Below, one piece after another: positions 1-6,705 of a stretch of 13,062 bases of DNA. The DNA comes from Peptococcaceae bacterium (lineage in GTDB: Bacteria; Bacillota; Peptococcia; DRI-13; UBA5745): assembly GCA_031264885.1 (NCBI GenBank), contig JAISDM010000091.1, positions 1 to 13,062 of the forward strand, read 5' to 3'. Position 1 is the first letter of the stretch. Every line of letters starts with the position of its first letter. The notes beneath the pieces are model-generated. The model had not been told where the DNA came from. It worked only from the letters and a program-made list of their open reading frames with translations, and did not search any database. The position numbers and the translations under genes are program-made.

Positions 1-1
1 G

Positions 2-145
2 ATTCCGTATCGATTCCCGTGGACGGCTTGCGTATGCTGTATACTTGCGGTGTTCGCCGTAACGTGGGTCACCATACGGTATTCGGCGTCTCGCCTTCGC
101 GGCGGTAATACGATAGAAACGATCCGCGCAGAGAGCGGACGGTAA
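2..145 (+). CDS. C-terminal end of FtsX/MacB-type ABC transporter permease (partial)
   Basis: The frame starting at base 2 is open from the window edge to TAA at 143-145 and reads as 47 residues. It shows one hydrophobic stretch (about residues 8-26, ACVCCILAVFAVTWVTI) followed by the basic tail SASRLRGGNTIETIRAES. A last membrane helix followed by a short SxxxxxxNxIExIR-like cytoplasmic tail is typical of the C terminus of FtsX-family permeases of MacB-like exporters in Firmicutes, where it reads roughly as '..IRKxNIIEALRxE'. The rest of the gene lies upstream of the window, so the assignment rests on this short tail only. The alternative is another polytopic membrane protein. Confidence 0.55.
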   Translation: MPYRFPWTACVCCILAVFAVTWVTIRYSASRLRGGNTIETIRAESGR

Positions 146-146
146 A

Positions 147-175
147 TTGAAACAGGGTTTAGAATATTGCAATAT
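147..175 (+). promoter_or_regulatory. Possible upstream promoter overlapping a 14-bp palindrome
   Basis: TTGAAA (147-152), a 17-base spacer and CAATAT (170-175) form a weak promoter-like pair directly after the permease stop codon. Its -10 overlaps the perfect palindrome AATATTGCAATATT at 163-176, which would be a suitable repressor operator. The better-looking promoter lies downstream at 204-232, so this one is only a candidate. Confidence 0.3.
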
Positions 176-176
176 T
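163..176. promoter_or_regulatory. Perfect 14-bp palindrome, candidate operator
   Basis: AATATTGCAATATT is exactly self-complementary and sits 28 bases upstream of the -35 of the likely ABC-operon promoter. A dimeric metal-responsive or other regulator could bind here. I do not recognise it as a canonical Fur or DtxR box, so the regulator is unknown. Confidence 0.4.
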
Positions 177-203
177 TTTCAGGCGTTTGCCCGGCGTATA
201 TTC

Positions 204-232
204 TTTACTTACAAGTCGAAACGTGTTACAAT
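204..232 (+). promoter_or_regulatory. Likely promoter of the ABC import operon
   Basis: TTTACT at 204-209 and TACAAT at 227-232 are separated by 17 bases, a good sigma-A spacing. Transcription would start near 239 and leave a leader of about 110 bases before the lipoprotein gene. Confidence 0.5.
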
Positions 233-241
233 CAATACCGG

Positions 242-324
242 CAAACGGCTTGTTCCGGCTGTTTGAATAACAAAAACGGAGGACGCAGAGGCGGGTTCGC
301 GTCCCATCCCCTCTGGATGTCCTC
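242..324 (+). promoter_or_regulatory. Structured leader RNA with two hairpins ahead of the ABC operon
   Basis: Two hairpins lie between the promoter and the ribosome binding site. Hairpin 1 pairs CAAACGGC (242-249) with GCTGTTTG (258-265), eight pairs with one G-U. Hairpin 2 is larger: GAGGAC (279-284) pairs with GTCCTC (319-324), CAGAGG (286-291) with CCTCTG (310-315), and GGG (293-295) with CCC (303-305). It ends three bases before the AGAAAGG (328-334) of the first gene. The position suggests a translational or stability element. I do not recognise a known riboswitch class, and no T tract follows, so it is not a terminator. Confidence 0.5.
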
Positions 325-347
325 AACAGAAAGGTATGGTTTGGACA

Positions 348-1619
348 ATGAACAAAGTACATCGTTTTCTTATTTTGGCGCTCGTTTCACTGATGCTGGG
401 GGCCGCGGCGGCGGCTTGCGGGTCCAATGAGACTCAGGCGCCGGCGCAGACCCCCGCCGAAACCCAGACGCAAGCCCCAACAGAGGCTGCGGCGGAGGTG
501 GATTATACCGTGCCCGTGCCTTTGCCGGCCGGTACGGAGGCGGCTTCGGGGCTGGTATTAAAGGAAGGGGACAAAATCACGGTCTATGACTATGACAAAG
601 TTCCTTTTACGTTCAAGGCGGGCAGCATCCAAAAAATGATCAATCTCTGGCCGGCCAACACGGCCGGTGTATTGGCGCTGGGCGCGGAGCCGTTTTTCAT
701 CGCGAACATCGGTATGACGTCGCCTTATCAGACGCTGATGTTCCCGGACTACGCGGCCTTGTCCTCCGTATCCATGACCGTTCAGGGCACGAGCAACATC
801 AACTCCGAAGCCATCCTTGCCATGGAGCCGGATCTGATCATTTCACATCCTACGTCGATTGAGCAGTGGCGTTCCCTGGAGGCGGAGTCCGGCGTCGACT
901 TGCCGGTGATCAATGTGAATTTTACCTCATATGACGAAATGAAAACCACCTATAAAATCGTCGGCGCGATTCTGGGCGGCGAAGTGGAAAGAAGAGCGGA
1001 GATTTGGGCGCAAATGCTGACAGACAATGTGGACCGGATCGCCCGGGGACTTGCGGGCGTCACGGATACGCCCATCGTTTTTTATTCCGCGGGCGGGGAG
1101 AATATGGGCGGCACCCTGGGCATGAACGACCTGAGCCAGTCTGTCGTCACGAACGAGTGGTGTACCTATGCCGGCGGCAAATACTGGCCGAAGTGGATGC
1201 TTGAGCAGGGCAAAACCGTGGCCATGAGCAACAATGCTGTGAATCCGGAAGCGATCTTGGACAATCCTCCGGCCAAAATTTTCATCGGCGGCGGCCAGAC
1301 GGAGGCGATGAACGCGATCCTGGACGGATCCTCCGAGGATCCCTGGACAGGCATCGTGAAGAACCTCGGGGACGGAAACGCGAAGTATATTCCCTACGCG
1401 CTTTTTGACTGGGCGCGGTTCGGCGCGGAAAGCGCCTTAATGGTGCTTTGGGCGGCACGGGAAATCCATCCGGATGTTTTTGCCGACCCCGCCACTGACG
1501 CGTATATTGACATGCATGCGGAAACGAAGGCGTTTTACAAGGATTTTGCCGGATACGATATCAGTGACGGGAATGTGGACAACATCCTCGCGGGTCTGCC
1601 GCCCGCGGGAACCAACTGA
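348..1619 (+). CDS. ABC transporter substrate-binding lipoprotein (FecB/BtuF-like)
   Basis: Extracytoplasmic receptor of a metal-chelate importer (siderophore, haem or cobamide class); the exact ligand cannot be read from sequence. The 423-residue product starts MNKVHRF, has a hydrophobic signal segment (residues 7-23) and a cysteine at 24 in the context AAAAC, a loose lipobox. A Gln/Thr/Ala/Pro-rich linker follows to about residue 55. The remainder fits the helix-bridged type III binding-protein fold: a first lobe with LWPANTAGVLALGA, an AILAMEPDLIISHPTS segment, a long helix around EVERRAEIWAQML, then a second lobe. I chose ATG 348 because AGAAAGG (328-334) is only one base from the in-frame ATG at 336. 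The stop shares its last base with the permease start (TGATG), indicating an operon and coupled translation. Confidence 0.85.
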   Translation: MNKVHRFLILALVSLMLGAAAAACGSNETQAPAQTPAETQTQAPTEAAAEVDYTVPVPLPAGTEAASGLVLKEGDKITVYDYDKVPFTFKAGSIQKMINLWPANTAGVLALGAEPFFIANIGMTSPYQTLMFPDYAALSSVSMTVQGTSNINSEAILAMEPDLIISHPTSIEQWRSLEAESGVDLPVINVNFTSYDEMKTTYKIVGAILGGEVERRAEIWAQMLTDNVDRIARGLAGVTDTPIVFYSAGGENMGGTLGMNDLSQSVVTNEWCTYAGGKYWPKWMLEQGKTVAMSNNAVNPEAILDNPPAKIFIGGGQTEAMNAILDGSSEDPWTGIVKNLGDGNAKYIPYALFDWARFGAESALMVLWAAREIHPDVFADPATDAYIDMHAETKAFYKDFAGYDISDGNVDNILAGLPPAGTN

Positions 1620-2650
1620 TGCCGGGAGGGGAGCGGGACGTTTTTGTCCCTGTTCTGACCGTGTCTGTTGCCCTTACGTTTGTCGTGTTCGTCCTCAGCA
1701 TCTCCATCGGGATATATCATGTGCCGTTCTTTGACGTCATACGGATCATCGCGTCCAAATATATCCCGAGTCTGAATATCGAGCCCAACTGGCCCATCCA
1801 GTCGGAAGTCGCGGTCAACAGCATCCGTCTGCCCCGGGCGATCGCGGCGCTGATCATCGGCGGCGGGCTGGCGGCGGCCGGCGCCGCTTACCAGAGCATG
1901 TTCAAGAATCCGATGGTTTCCCCCGATATATTGGGGGTTTCCTCGGGGGCGTCGGTGGGCGCCGCTTTGGCTATTTTTTTCAGCGCCAAAATCATCTGGA
2001 TTGAATTGGGGGCGTTTATTGGCGGCGTCGCCGCGGTGATGATCACGATGACGGTGCCGAGGATCATCAAGAACGATTCCGTCATTATTCTTGTGCTGGC
2101 GGGCATCATCGTCGGCAGCATGGCCAGCGCCCTGATGAGCATTATCCGCATGATGGCGGATCCGGCCACGACGCTGGCGGACATTACCTATTGGACGATG
2201 GGTTCGCTGACCAGGGCCAAGATGAGCGAGCTGGCCCTGATCGTTCCCGTGATGCTGGCGTGTCTGATCTTGCTTCTTTTGATGCGCTACCGGCTCAATG
2301 TGATGTCTTTAGGCGAAAACGAGGCCAAAATGCTGGGAATCAATATTTCCAGGCAAAGAACGGTTGTGATTGTTTTGTCAACGCTTTTGACCGCGTGCTC
2401 TGTCAGCGTCGCCGGAACCGTCGGCTGGGTGGGGCTGGTGATACCGCATATCACGCGTATGATCACGGGACCCGATAATAAAAAAATGCTGCCGGTGGCG
2501 CTGTTTCTGGGCGGCATCTTTATGATGGCGATGGACATGCTCGCGCGGTCCTTGTCGGTGATGGAAATACCCCTGAGCGTGTTGACCGGGCTAATCGGTT
2601 CGCCGATATTCTTCGTCGTTCTGTTGAAACAGAGAAAGTCGCTGCTATGA
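1619..2650 (+). CDS. FecCD/BtuC-family ABC transporter permease
   Basis: Inner-membrane channel subunit for metal-chelate import, expected to act as a homodimer with two copies of the ATPase encoded next. The length, 343 residues, is normal for the family. It is hydrophobic throughout, and family landmarks appear in order: RLPR (70-73), GAAYQ (88-92), NPMVSPDILGVSSGAS (97-112), the LGENEAKMLGI coupling-helix segment (231-241) that contacts the ATPase, GWVGLVIPHITR (269-280) and EIPLSVLTGLIGSPIFF (316-332). No separate ribosome binding site is seen before the start, and the ATG overlaps the preceding TGA, so translation is probably coupled to the lipoprotein gene. The last four bases (ATGA) overlap the ATPase start. 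Confidence 0.93.
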   Translation: MPGGERDVFVPVLTVSVALTFVVFVLSISIGIYHVPFFDVIRIIASKYIPSLNIEPNWPIQSEVAVNSIRLPRAIAALIIGGGLAAAGAAYQSMFKNPMVSPDILGVSSGASVGAALAIFFSAKIIWIELGAFIGGVAAVMITMTVPRIIKNDSVIILVLAGIIVGSMASALMSIIRMMADPATTLADITYWTMGSLTRAKMSELALIVPVMLACLILLLLMRYRLNVMSLGENEAKMLGINISRQRTVVIVLSTLLTACSVSVAGTVGWVGLVIPHITRMITGPDNKKMLPVALFLGGIFMMAMDMLARSLSVMEIPLSVLTGLIGSPIFFVVLLKQRKSLL

Positions 2651-3420
2651 AGCCGGTACTAAAGGCCAATCGGCTGAGTTTTTATTATCAGGCCGGGCGG
2701 GTCGTTTTCCAGGATGTGGATCTGGAGGTAAACGCCGGCGAGATACTGACGATTCTGGGCACGAACGGCGCCGGCAAGAGTACGCTGCTGAACTGTGTGG
2801 CGGGACTGCTGAAGCCGGTGCGGGGTGAAATCATTCTGGCCGGCAGGAATCATACGGACATGACCTTTCAGGATGTGGCCAGGGTCATCGGCTATGTGCC
2901 GCAGATCAACAGCCCCGCCTACGCCTACAGTGTGCTTGAGTTTGTCGTGATGGGGCGAACCCCTTATATCGGCGCTTTCTCGACGCCGAAAAAGAGGGAT
3001 TACCAAATAGCGGAGCAGGCCCTTGAACGCATGGGCATCCTTCCGCTGGCGTCCAAGCCCTATACGGAGATCAGCGGCGGGGAGCGCCAGTTGGCGACGA
3101 TTGCCCGGGCGATCGCCCAGGAGGCGCAGCTGATTATGCTGGACGAGCCCACGGCTCACCTGGACTTCGGCAATCAGATGAAGACGGTTAAGGTGGTCAA
3201 AAGCCTCGCCGGGGAAGGATACGCGGTGGTCATGACGACCCATGTCCCGGATCATCCGATCTACCTGGGTTCCCGGGTGGCGCTCTTCGAGGACGGTCTT
3301 GTCTCGGTGGGCCGGGTGGAGGAACTGATCACCGAAAAACGGCTGTCTGATTTGTATGGAATCCCATTGAAACTGATCCATACGGAAGAAGTGGCGAGAC
3401 CGGTCTGCGTGGCGGTGTAA
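2647..3420 (+). CDS. ABC transporter ATP-binding protein (FepC/BtuD-like)
   Basis: Energises the FecCD-type importer from the cytoplasmic face. All nucleotide-binding landmarks are intact in the 257 residues: Walker A GTNGAGKST (38-46), Q-loop VPQ (84-86), signature ISGGERQ (142-148, Ile in place of the usual Leu), Walker B LIMLDEPTAHLDF (162-174) and the switch histidine in TTHVPD (H199). The C-terminal part after residue 205 (ALFEDGLVSVGRVEELIT) is the usual short regulatory tail. The start overlaps the permease stop by four bases. The operon ends here with a hairpin terminator 52 bases downstream. Substrate class follows the binding protein and is not resolved. Confidence 0.94.
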   Translation: MKPVLKANRLSFYYQAGRVVFQDVDLEVNAGEILTILGTNGAGKSTLLNCVAGLLKPVRGEIILAGRNHTDMTFQDVARVIGYVPQINSPAYAYSVLEFVVMGRTPYIGAFSTPKKRDYQIAEQALERMGILPLASKPYTEISGGERQLATIARAIAQEAQLIMLDEPTAHLDFGNQMKTVKVVKSLAGEGYAVVMTTHVPDHPIYLGSRVALFEDGLVSVGRVEELITEKRLSDLYGIPLKLIHTEEVARPVCVAV

Positions 3421-3471
3421 GTTCAAAAAACTGGGTGTAGATAAAAATATAGGGTATATAATCAATTGCAG

Positions 3472-3493
3472 GGGACGCCGCTTTCGGCGTCCC
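3472..3493 (+). terminator. Hairpin terminator of the ABC operon
   Basis: GGGACGCCG (3472-3480) pairs perfectly with CGGCGTCCC (3485-3493) around a four-base CTTT loop. The following GCTTT is a weak T tract, so termination may be partial. Confidence 0.7.
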
Positions 3494-3535
3494 GCTTTAC
3501 ATTGCGCTGCAAAACGCAGAAACAAATGGATGAGG

Positions 3536-3685
3536 TTAGGCAGGAGGAATCATGCTGTACTCGGCGATATGGCCGCGCATGTACATGTCAGCGATGCGTT
3601 TTGCGTCTCTCTTGTCGTTTTTCTTGTCTCTGGGCGCCTTGACGTATTTTGGGTGGACTTGCTTTAGAAATATGTTATAATCAGC
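3536..3685 (-). pseudogene. IS110-family transposase remnant
   Basis: On the minus strand an open stretch of about 50 codons reads FLKQVHPKYVKAPRDKKNDK, then RDAKRIADMYMRGHIAEYSM, then IPPA and a TAA (3536-3538). This matches the well-known IS110/IS116 N-terminal (DEDD) domain pattern 'hPKyVKAirGKKTDkkDAkwIAdL...sfiPPA', including the Asp of the KxDKRDA motif. Nothing of the preceding start or of the C-terminal serine domain is present, and I see no matching ends, so this is a fragment left by an old insertion. Both edges are ragged. It lies between the ABC-operon terminator and the ATPase gene of the island, and carries that gene's promoter on the opposite strand. Confidence 0.75.
3654..3681 (+). 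promoter_or_regulatory. Promoter of the AAA ATPase operon
   Basis: A consensus TATAAT at 3676-3681 is preceded at 16 bases by TGGACT (3654-3659). Transcription would start near 3688, and a strong AAAGGAGGG (3697-3705) follows, eight bases from the ATG. The promoter lies inside the transposase remnant. Confidence 0.6.
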
Positions 3686-3713
3686 ATATGAGAATCAAAG
3701 GAGGGTACGTATA

Positions 3714-4745
3714 ATGGCTATCAATCGTATAGAAATTAAGGATTTCCTCGTTTTCAAAGGCGAGTTCGATGTGGATTTTGTCTTCGGCGTGAATGTGCTT
3801 ATCGGCGGTAACGGTACGGGCAAGACGACGCTGTTGAAAGCTATGTACGGACTAGTTAACGAGAAACTATCAAGTTGTTTTTATACGATAAACGCAAAAG
3901 ACGACGTCGCGTATGGCGACAGGAGGGGGAGTATCCGTTTGCTCTATGGCGCGGAATCATCCGTCATTCATTTTCAACAGGGCGTATATAGCGAAAACAT
4001 GGGCGCTGTTGTCCATCCGCTGAATGGAAAAGTCCACAGGCTTGAAGGTGGGTTTTCGTCATATGGCATTACTGGCAAGCCCTTTGATAATCCTACTGTT
4101 TATATACCGGAAAAAGATATGCTGTCACATTCGATTGGAATGCTTGCATTGAAACATGAGCGGCCAACGGTTCCCTTTGACGACACTTTAACCGACATTA
4201 TCGCTAAAGCGCAGCTATATCCCAAAAAGGAAAAGCTCAACGATCCATTATGCGCCAAAATCAGAGAAATCATTGGGGGTGAGGTCGCCTATGACAACGA
4301 CACGTTCATAATAATCAAAGACAAAAACAATGGCCAAAGTCAGGTCGCTTTTTCAATGGAAGCTTCCGGTTATAAAAAGTTGGGATTGCTGTGGAAACTC
4401 ATTCGGAACGGGTTGCTGGAAAGCGGCGCCATCCTCTTCTGGGACGAACCCGAGAATAGCCTGAATCCCGAGCTCGTGCCTGTGCTTGTGGGTATTCTCC
4501 TTGAGCTTTCGCGAAATGGTGTGCAAATATTCATTGCCACACACAGCGAGTTATTGGCAAGCTACTTTGCCGTCAGCCGCCAAAAGGGCGATGCCGTGAT
4601 GTTTTATTCGTTGTATAAAGATGGAGAGCAAATAAAATATGACAGAGATGATCGTTTTGATCTGCTTGAGCCCAATACATTGACGGAGGAACCCGTGCGG
4701 TTATATGAAAAACAGATCGTGAGGGGGCTTGGCGGCAATGAGTAG
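3714..4745 (+). CDS. AAA/ABC-type ATPase (AAA_21/OLD-like), first gene of a putative two-gene defence unit
   Basis: A 343-residue cytosolic ATPase of the SMC/ABC-like class used in defence systems and DNA transactions. It opens with the class-typical MAINRIEIKDFLVFKGEFDV strand and Walker A GGNGTGKT (31-38). A variable insertion (about 60-200) carries no recognisable domain. Then come an ABC-like signature SGYKKLGLL (218-226), Walker B ILFWDEPENSLNPEL (D244/E245) and the switch histidine in IATHS (H277). There is no TOPRIM nuclease domain, so it is not a full OLD/GajA protein; the effector is presumably the next gene, which it overlaps by eight bases. The start is certain: AAAGGAGGG eight bases upstream. 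Base composition is more AT-rich than in the flanking operons, suggesting horizontal acquisition. The biological role is inferred from class and pairing only. Confidence 0.85.
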   Translation: MAINRIEIKDFLVFKGEFDVDFVFGVNVLIGGNGTGKTTLLKAMYGLVNEKLSSCFYTINAKDDVAYGDRRGSIRLLYGAESSVIHFQQGVYSENMGAVVHPLNGKVHRLEGGFSSYGITGKPFDNPTVYIPEKDMLSHSIGMLALKHERPTVPFDDTLTDIIAKAQLYPKKEKLNDPLCAKIREIIGGEVAYDNDTFIIIKDKNNGQSQVAFSMEASGYKKLGLLWKLIRNGLLESGAILFWDEPENSLNPELVPVLVGILLELSRNGVQIFIATHSELLASYFAVSRQKGDAVMFYSLYKDGEQIKYDRDDRFDLLEPNTLTEEPVRLYEKQIVRGLGGNE

Positions 4746-5235
4746 CAATGTAATCACTGAAAGCGGCATGGATTTTGCCGCTGACAACACATTTCATATT
4801 GAGAAATCGCAGTTCTATACTCGGCTAAGAGATGGGGTCAGGTCGGTCGAGTTCGTCCGGGTCTTGAACGATAAGCTAATGTTTGTCGAAGCAAAAACGT
4901 CATTTGCCAATCCGCATAATCCTGACAAGAACAACTACGTCAAGTTTCAGTCAGCGGTAGAAGAAATCTGTGAAAAGTTCATACATACACTGAATATGTA
5001 CTCGTCAGTTGAAGTCGGAACGGCGGAAGAACCGTTTCCGGACAGTTTTATACCGCCGTCAAAGGTATCGCTTGTGTTTGTGCTGGTGGTAAAGAATCAT
5101 GAAAATGAGTGGTGTACGCCAATACACGAAAAGTTAGTAAAATCTTTGCCCACCTATCTGAAAAAGATTTGGAGACCAAAGGTGTACGTCATTAACCATG
5201 AAACCGCAAAGAAATTAAATTTAATCGCCAGTTGA
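4738..5235 (+). CDS. Small partner protein with ExK motif, candidate PD-(D/E)XK-like effector
   Basis: I do not recognise a named family. The 165-residue protein begins MSSNVITESGMDF and contains a SVEFVRVLNDKLMFVEAKTS core (36-55): two predicted strands ending in E51-A52-K53, with E38 or E22 as a possible further metal ligand. A strand-ExK arrangement is the hallmark of PD-(D/E)XK nucleases, followed here by helices (FQSAVEEICEKFIHTL, about 76-91) and another hydrophobic strand (KVSLVFVLVVKN). This is suggestive, not proof. The start ATG at 4738 overlaps the end of the ATPase gene and has GAGGGGG at 4721-4727; an in-frame TTG at 4729 is too close to that site. The coupling argues for a fixed stoichiometric pair with the ATPase, plausibly ATPase sensor plus nuclease effector. 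Confidence 0.7.
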   Translation: MSSNVITESGMDFAADNTFHIEKSQFYTRLRDGVRSVEFVRVLNDKLMFVEAKTSFANPHNPDKNNYVKFQSAVEEICEKFIHTLNMYSSVEVGTAEEPFPDSFIPPSKVSLVFVLVVKNHENEWCTPIHEKLVKSLPTYLKKIWRPKVYVINHETAKKLNLIAS

Positions 5236-5351
5236 CAGCTTCTCCTGTTCGATTGGGCGTTATTCATACTTGTATATACTCCGGTGGGTTTTGATGGCCT
5301 CCATAACGTTCATTTACAGGCGCCTCTGAGATATACTATGTCTGCTTATGC

Positions 5352-5521
5352 ATTATACTCGTGTACGGAAACATATGCCCCGCTAGCACGGTCTTTTTGG
5401 CACGATGCCGCGTCAGGTTTTCACTTGCGTACCACAGCGGGTACGCGGCGTTCAACCTTCCTTGCCTCGTGCCAAAAATCCTCGCGCAATCACGATATAT
5501 GTTTCCGTACACGAGTATAAT
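5352..5521. repeat. 170-bp imperfect palindrome (MITE-like or long hairpin element)
   Basis: The whole stretch is symmetrical about 5436/5437. The outer arms are 25 bp and perfectly inverted (5352-5376 and 5497-5521; they begin ATTATACTCG and end CGAGTATAAT). Inside are 12-bp arms TTTTTGGCACGA (5394-5405)/TCGTGCCAAAAA (5467-5478), GGTT (5416-5419)/AACC (5454-5457), and GCGTACC (5427-5433)/GGTACGC (5440-5446) around a six-base centre. The stretches between arms have diverged. Each end carries an outward TATAAT. No clear target-site duplication other than a possible TA. It sits directly before the ribosome binding site (5525-5532) of the DUF3990-like gene. It could be a miniature inverted-repeat element, a folded leader RNA, or a large operator. 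Confidence 0.8.
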
Positions 5522-5542
5522 AACGAGGAGGGAAAAACTGTA

Positions 5543-6226
5543 ATGCAAGTGGTGTATCATGGAACGGACAATCCGGATTTTGTGCCTGTGTATAATGGTT
5601 CCGGAGCATATAATGACTACGGGAGCGGCTTATATTGTACTGAAGATATTGAGCTTGCCCGTGAATGGGCTTGTAAATTTCAAGATAAGAAAACAGGCTA
5701 TGTCTTTTCATACGGCGCGGTTCTTGATGGACTTAACGTATTGCGTCTCGCGTCGTCTGAATATACTGTTTTGAACTGGCTGGCTCTGATTATTAAGCAC
5801 CGGATGAGTTCGAACTGGTCAGCCCTCGTCAAGGGGCGGGCTCAGCAATTTGTCGAACGCTTCGCGCCCGATACCGGTTTATATGACGTTATCATCGGAT
5901 ATAGGGCAAATGACAGTTATTTTGCGTTTGCCCAAGAATTCCTCAATGTGGCGCTGACGGTGGGACAACTGTCAAGAGCGTTTGACTTAGGCAGATTAGG
6001 CTTACAGATCATGTTGAAAAGTGAACGGGCATTTTTGCCTGAATATCTTAAACCAATGGGTAGTGAAACAATTGACGCGCATAATTATGACGGGTACAAC
6101 CGAACCTATATCAAGCGTGACGCTTTGGCGCGGGAGACTCTTAATGAAGTCAGGCAGAACTTATATGGCGACGGCAGAACGATCCTTGACATGTTGGAAG
6201 GTGTTGGAGGGGGGCCGGAGGCGTGA
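5543..6226 (+). CDS. DUF3990-family protein, predicted ADP-ribosyltransferase-like toxin
   Basis: The 227-residue product shows the pattern I associate with DUF3990 proteins: VVYHGT at the N terminus (H6), DYGSGLYCTEDIELAREWA (25-43, with Y31), the LYDVIIGYRANDSYF block (113-127) and LGLQIMLKSERAF (152-164, with Q155 and E161). The HGT, GxGLY and QxxxKSE elements resemble the H-Y-E-type layout of the ADP-ribosyltransferase fold, and DUF3990 proteins commonly occur as paired, toxin-like small genes in Firmicutes; both points are family recall, not computed. The start at 5543 is set by GAGGAGGG (5525-5532), ten bases upstream; the frame stays open further upstream only because it crosses the palindrome. 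The stop overlaps the start of the next gene by four bases (GTGA), as in toxin-antitoxin operons. Confidence 0.75.
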   Translation: MQVVYHGTDNPDFVPVYNGSGAYNDYGSGLYCTEDIELAREWACKFQDKKTGYVFSYGAVLDGLNVLRLASSEYTVLNWLALIIKHRMSSNWSALVKGRAQQFVERFAPDTGLYDVIIGYRANDSYFAFAQEFLNVALTVGQLSRAFDLGRLGLQIMLKSERAFLPEYLKPMGSETIDAHNYDGYNRTYIKRDALARETLNEVRQNLYGDGRTILDMLEGVGGGPEA

Positions 6227-6657
6227 CGGACGCGCTTATGACGGAGTACCTGAGCGAAACATTGGGATGGGCGTTTGCGGAAGCCGTCAACATTGACGGA
6301 GATACCGAAGCGGGATTCCTTGCCAAACTCTCTAAGTCCGGTATCCTGACAGACATTGAGGCGCACGCGCCTTATTGTACAACAGGGTGTACAGGTTCCG
6401 AGCTTGTGCAGAAGGTTAAGTCCGCCCTTGGGGACAAAAACGCCCCGGTCAATCAGCGATACCCCGGCGATCAAGGGGAACCCTATTGGGTAGGGTATTC
6501 CCTGGGGTGGTATCACTGCCGGTCAGGGCGTTCATTCGCGGAGATTTTGTCAATGATTCCGATTGAGTCTTGGAAACGGATGTGCAAATTGTATCACGAA
6601 TGCAGCGAGGAAAAACTGTACCGCGATTTGGAAGGTATCTTTGCGGGCAAGCCCTGA
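6223..6657 (+). CDS. Partner of the DUF3990-like protein, putative antitoxin
   Basis: A 144-residue cytosolic protein with no transmembrane segment. Its C-terminal half (YWVGYSLGWYHCRSGRSFAE at about 88-107, then IPIESWKRMCKLYHECSEEK) resembles the 'YWSGWALAYYQWxxGRSFxEI ... lYpxlHEAxxxKF' pattern that I recall from small proteins encoded beside DUF3990 or similar toxin genes; no function is established from sequence. I place the start at GTG 6223, eight bases after GGAGGGGGG (6206-6214) and overlapping the upstream stop; an in-frame ATG at 6238 is a less well placed alternative. Tight overlap with the upstream gene and a strong terminator just downstream make a closed two-gene operon. Confidence 0.65.
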   Translation: MTDALMTEYLSETLGWAFAEAVNIDGDTEAGFLAKLSKSGILTDIEAHAPYCTTGCTGSELVQKVKSALGDKNAPVNQRYPGDQGEPYWVGYSLGWYHCRSGRSFAEILSMIPIESWKRMCKLYHECSEEKLYRDLEGIFAGKP

Positions 6658-6669
6658 ATGACGGGACGA

Positions 6670-6705
6670 GAAAGGAACCCTTTGCCTGCGCAAAGGGTTC
6701 CTTTC
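6670..6705 (+). terminator. Strong terminator of the DUF3990 operon
   Basis: A perfect 16-bp stem (6670-6685 with 6690-6705) around a CTGC loop is followed by TTGTTT. It separates the island from the convergent nitrogen genes. The minus-strand side has no T tract, so its action on the amt transcript is uncertain. Confidence 0.85.

Noticed and set aside
180..347. Cobalamin riboswitch ahead of the FecCD-type operon
   Set aside because: The leader is too short, and I see no B12-box-like segment or the large conserved core expected of that class.
2659..3525. Minus-strand open frame (288 codons) opposite the transporter ATPase
   Set aside because: Antisense shadow of a gene with all ABC motifs intact; it also runs through the terminator hairpin.
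3494..3700. Intact insertion sequence or IS110 element
   Set aside because: Only about 50 codons of the N-terminal domain remain, and no second domain or element ends are visible.
5352..5521. Invertible promoter (phase switch) reading of the palindrome
   Set aside because: The interior is itself nearly palindromic, so inversion would change little; no recombinase gene is nearby and no good -35 sits at the right distance from the TATAAT in the right arm.
5405..5542. N-terminal extension of the DUF3990-like protein by 46 residues
   Set aside because: It would be encoded by the palindrome; the family start is near VYHGT and has GAGGAGGG at the right distance.
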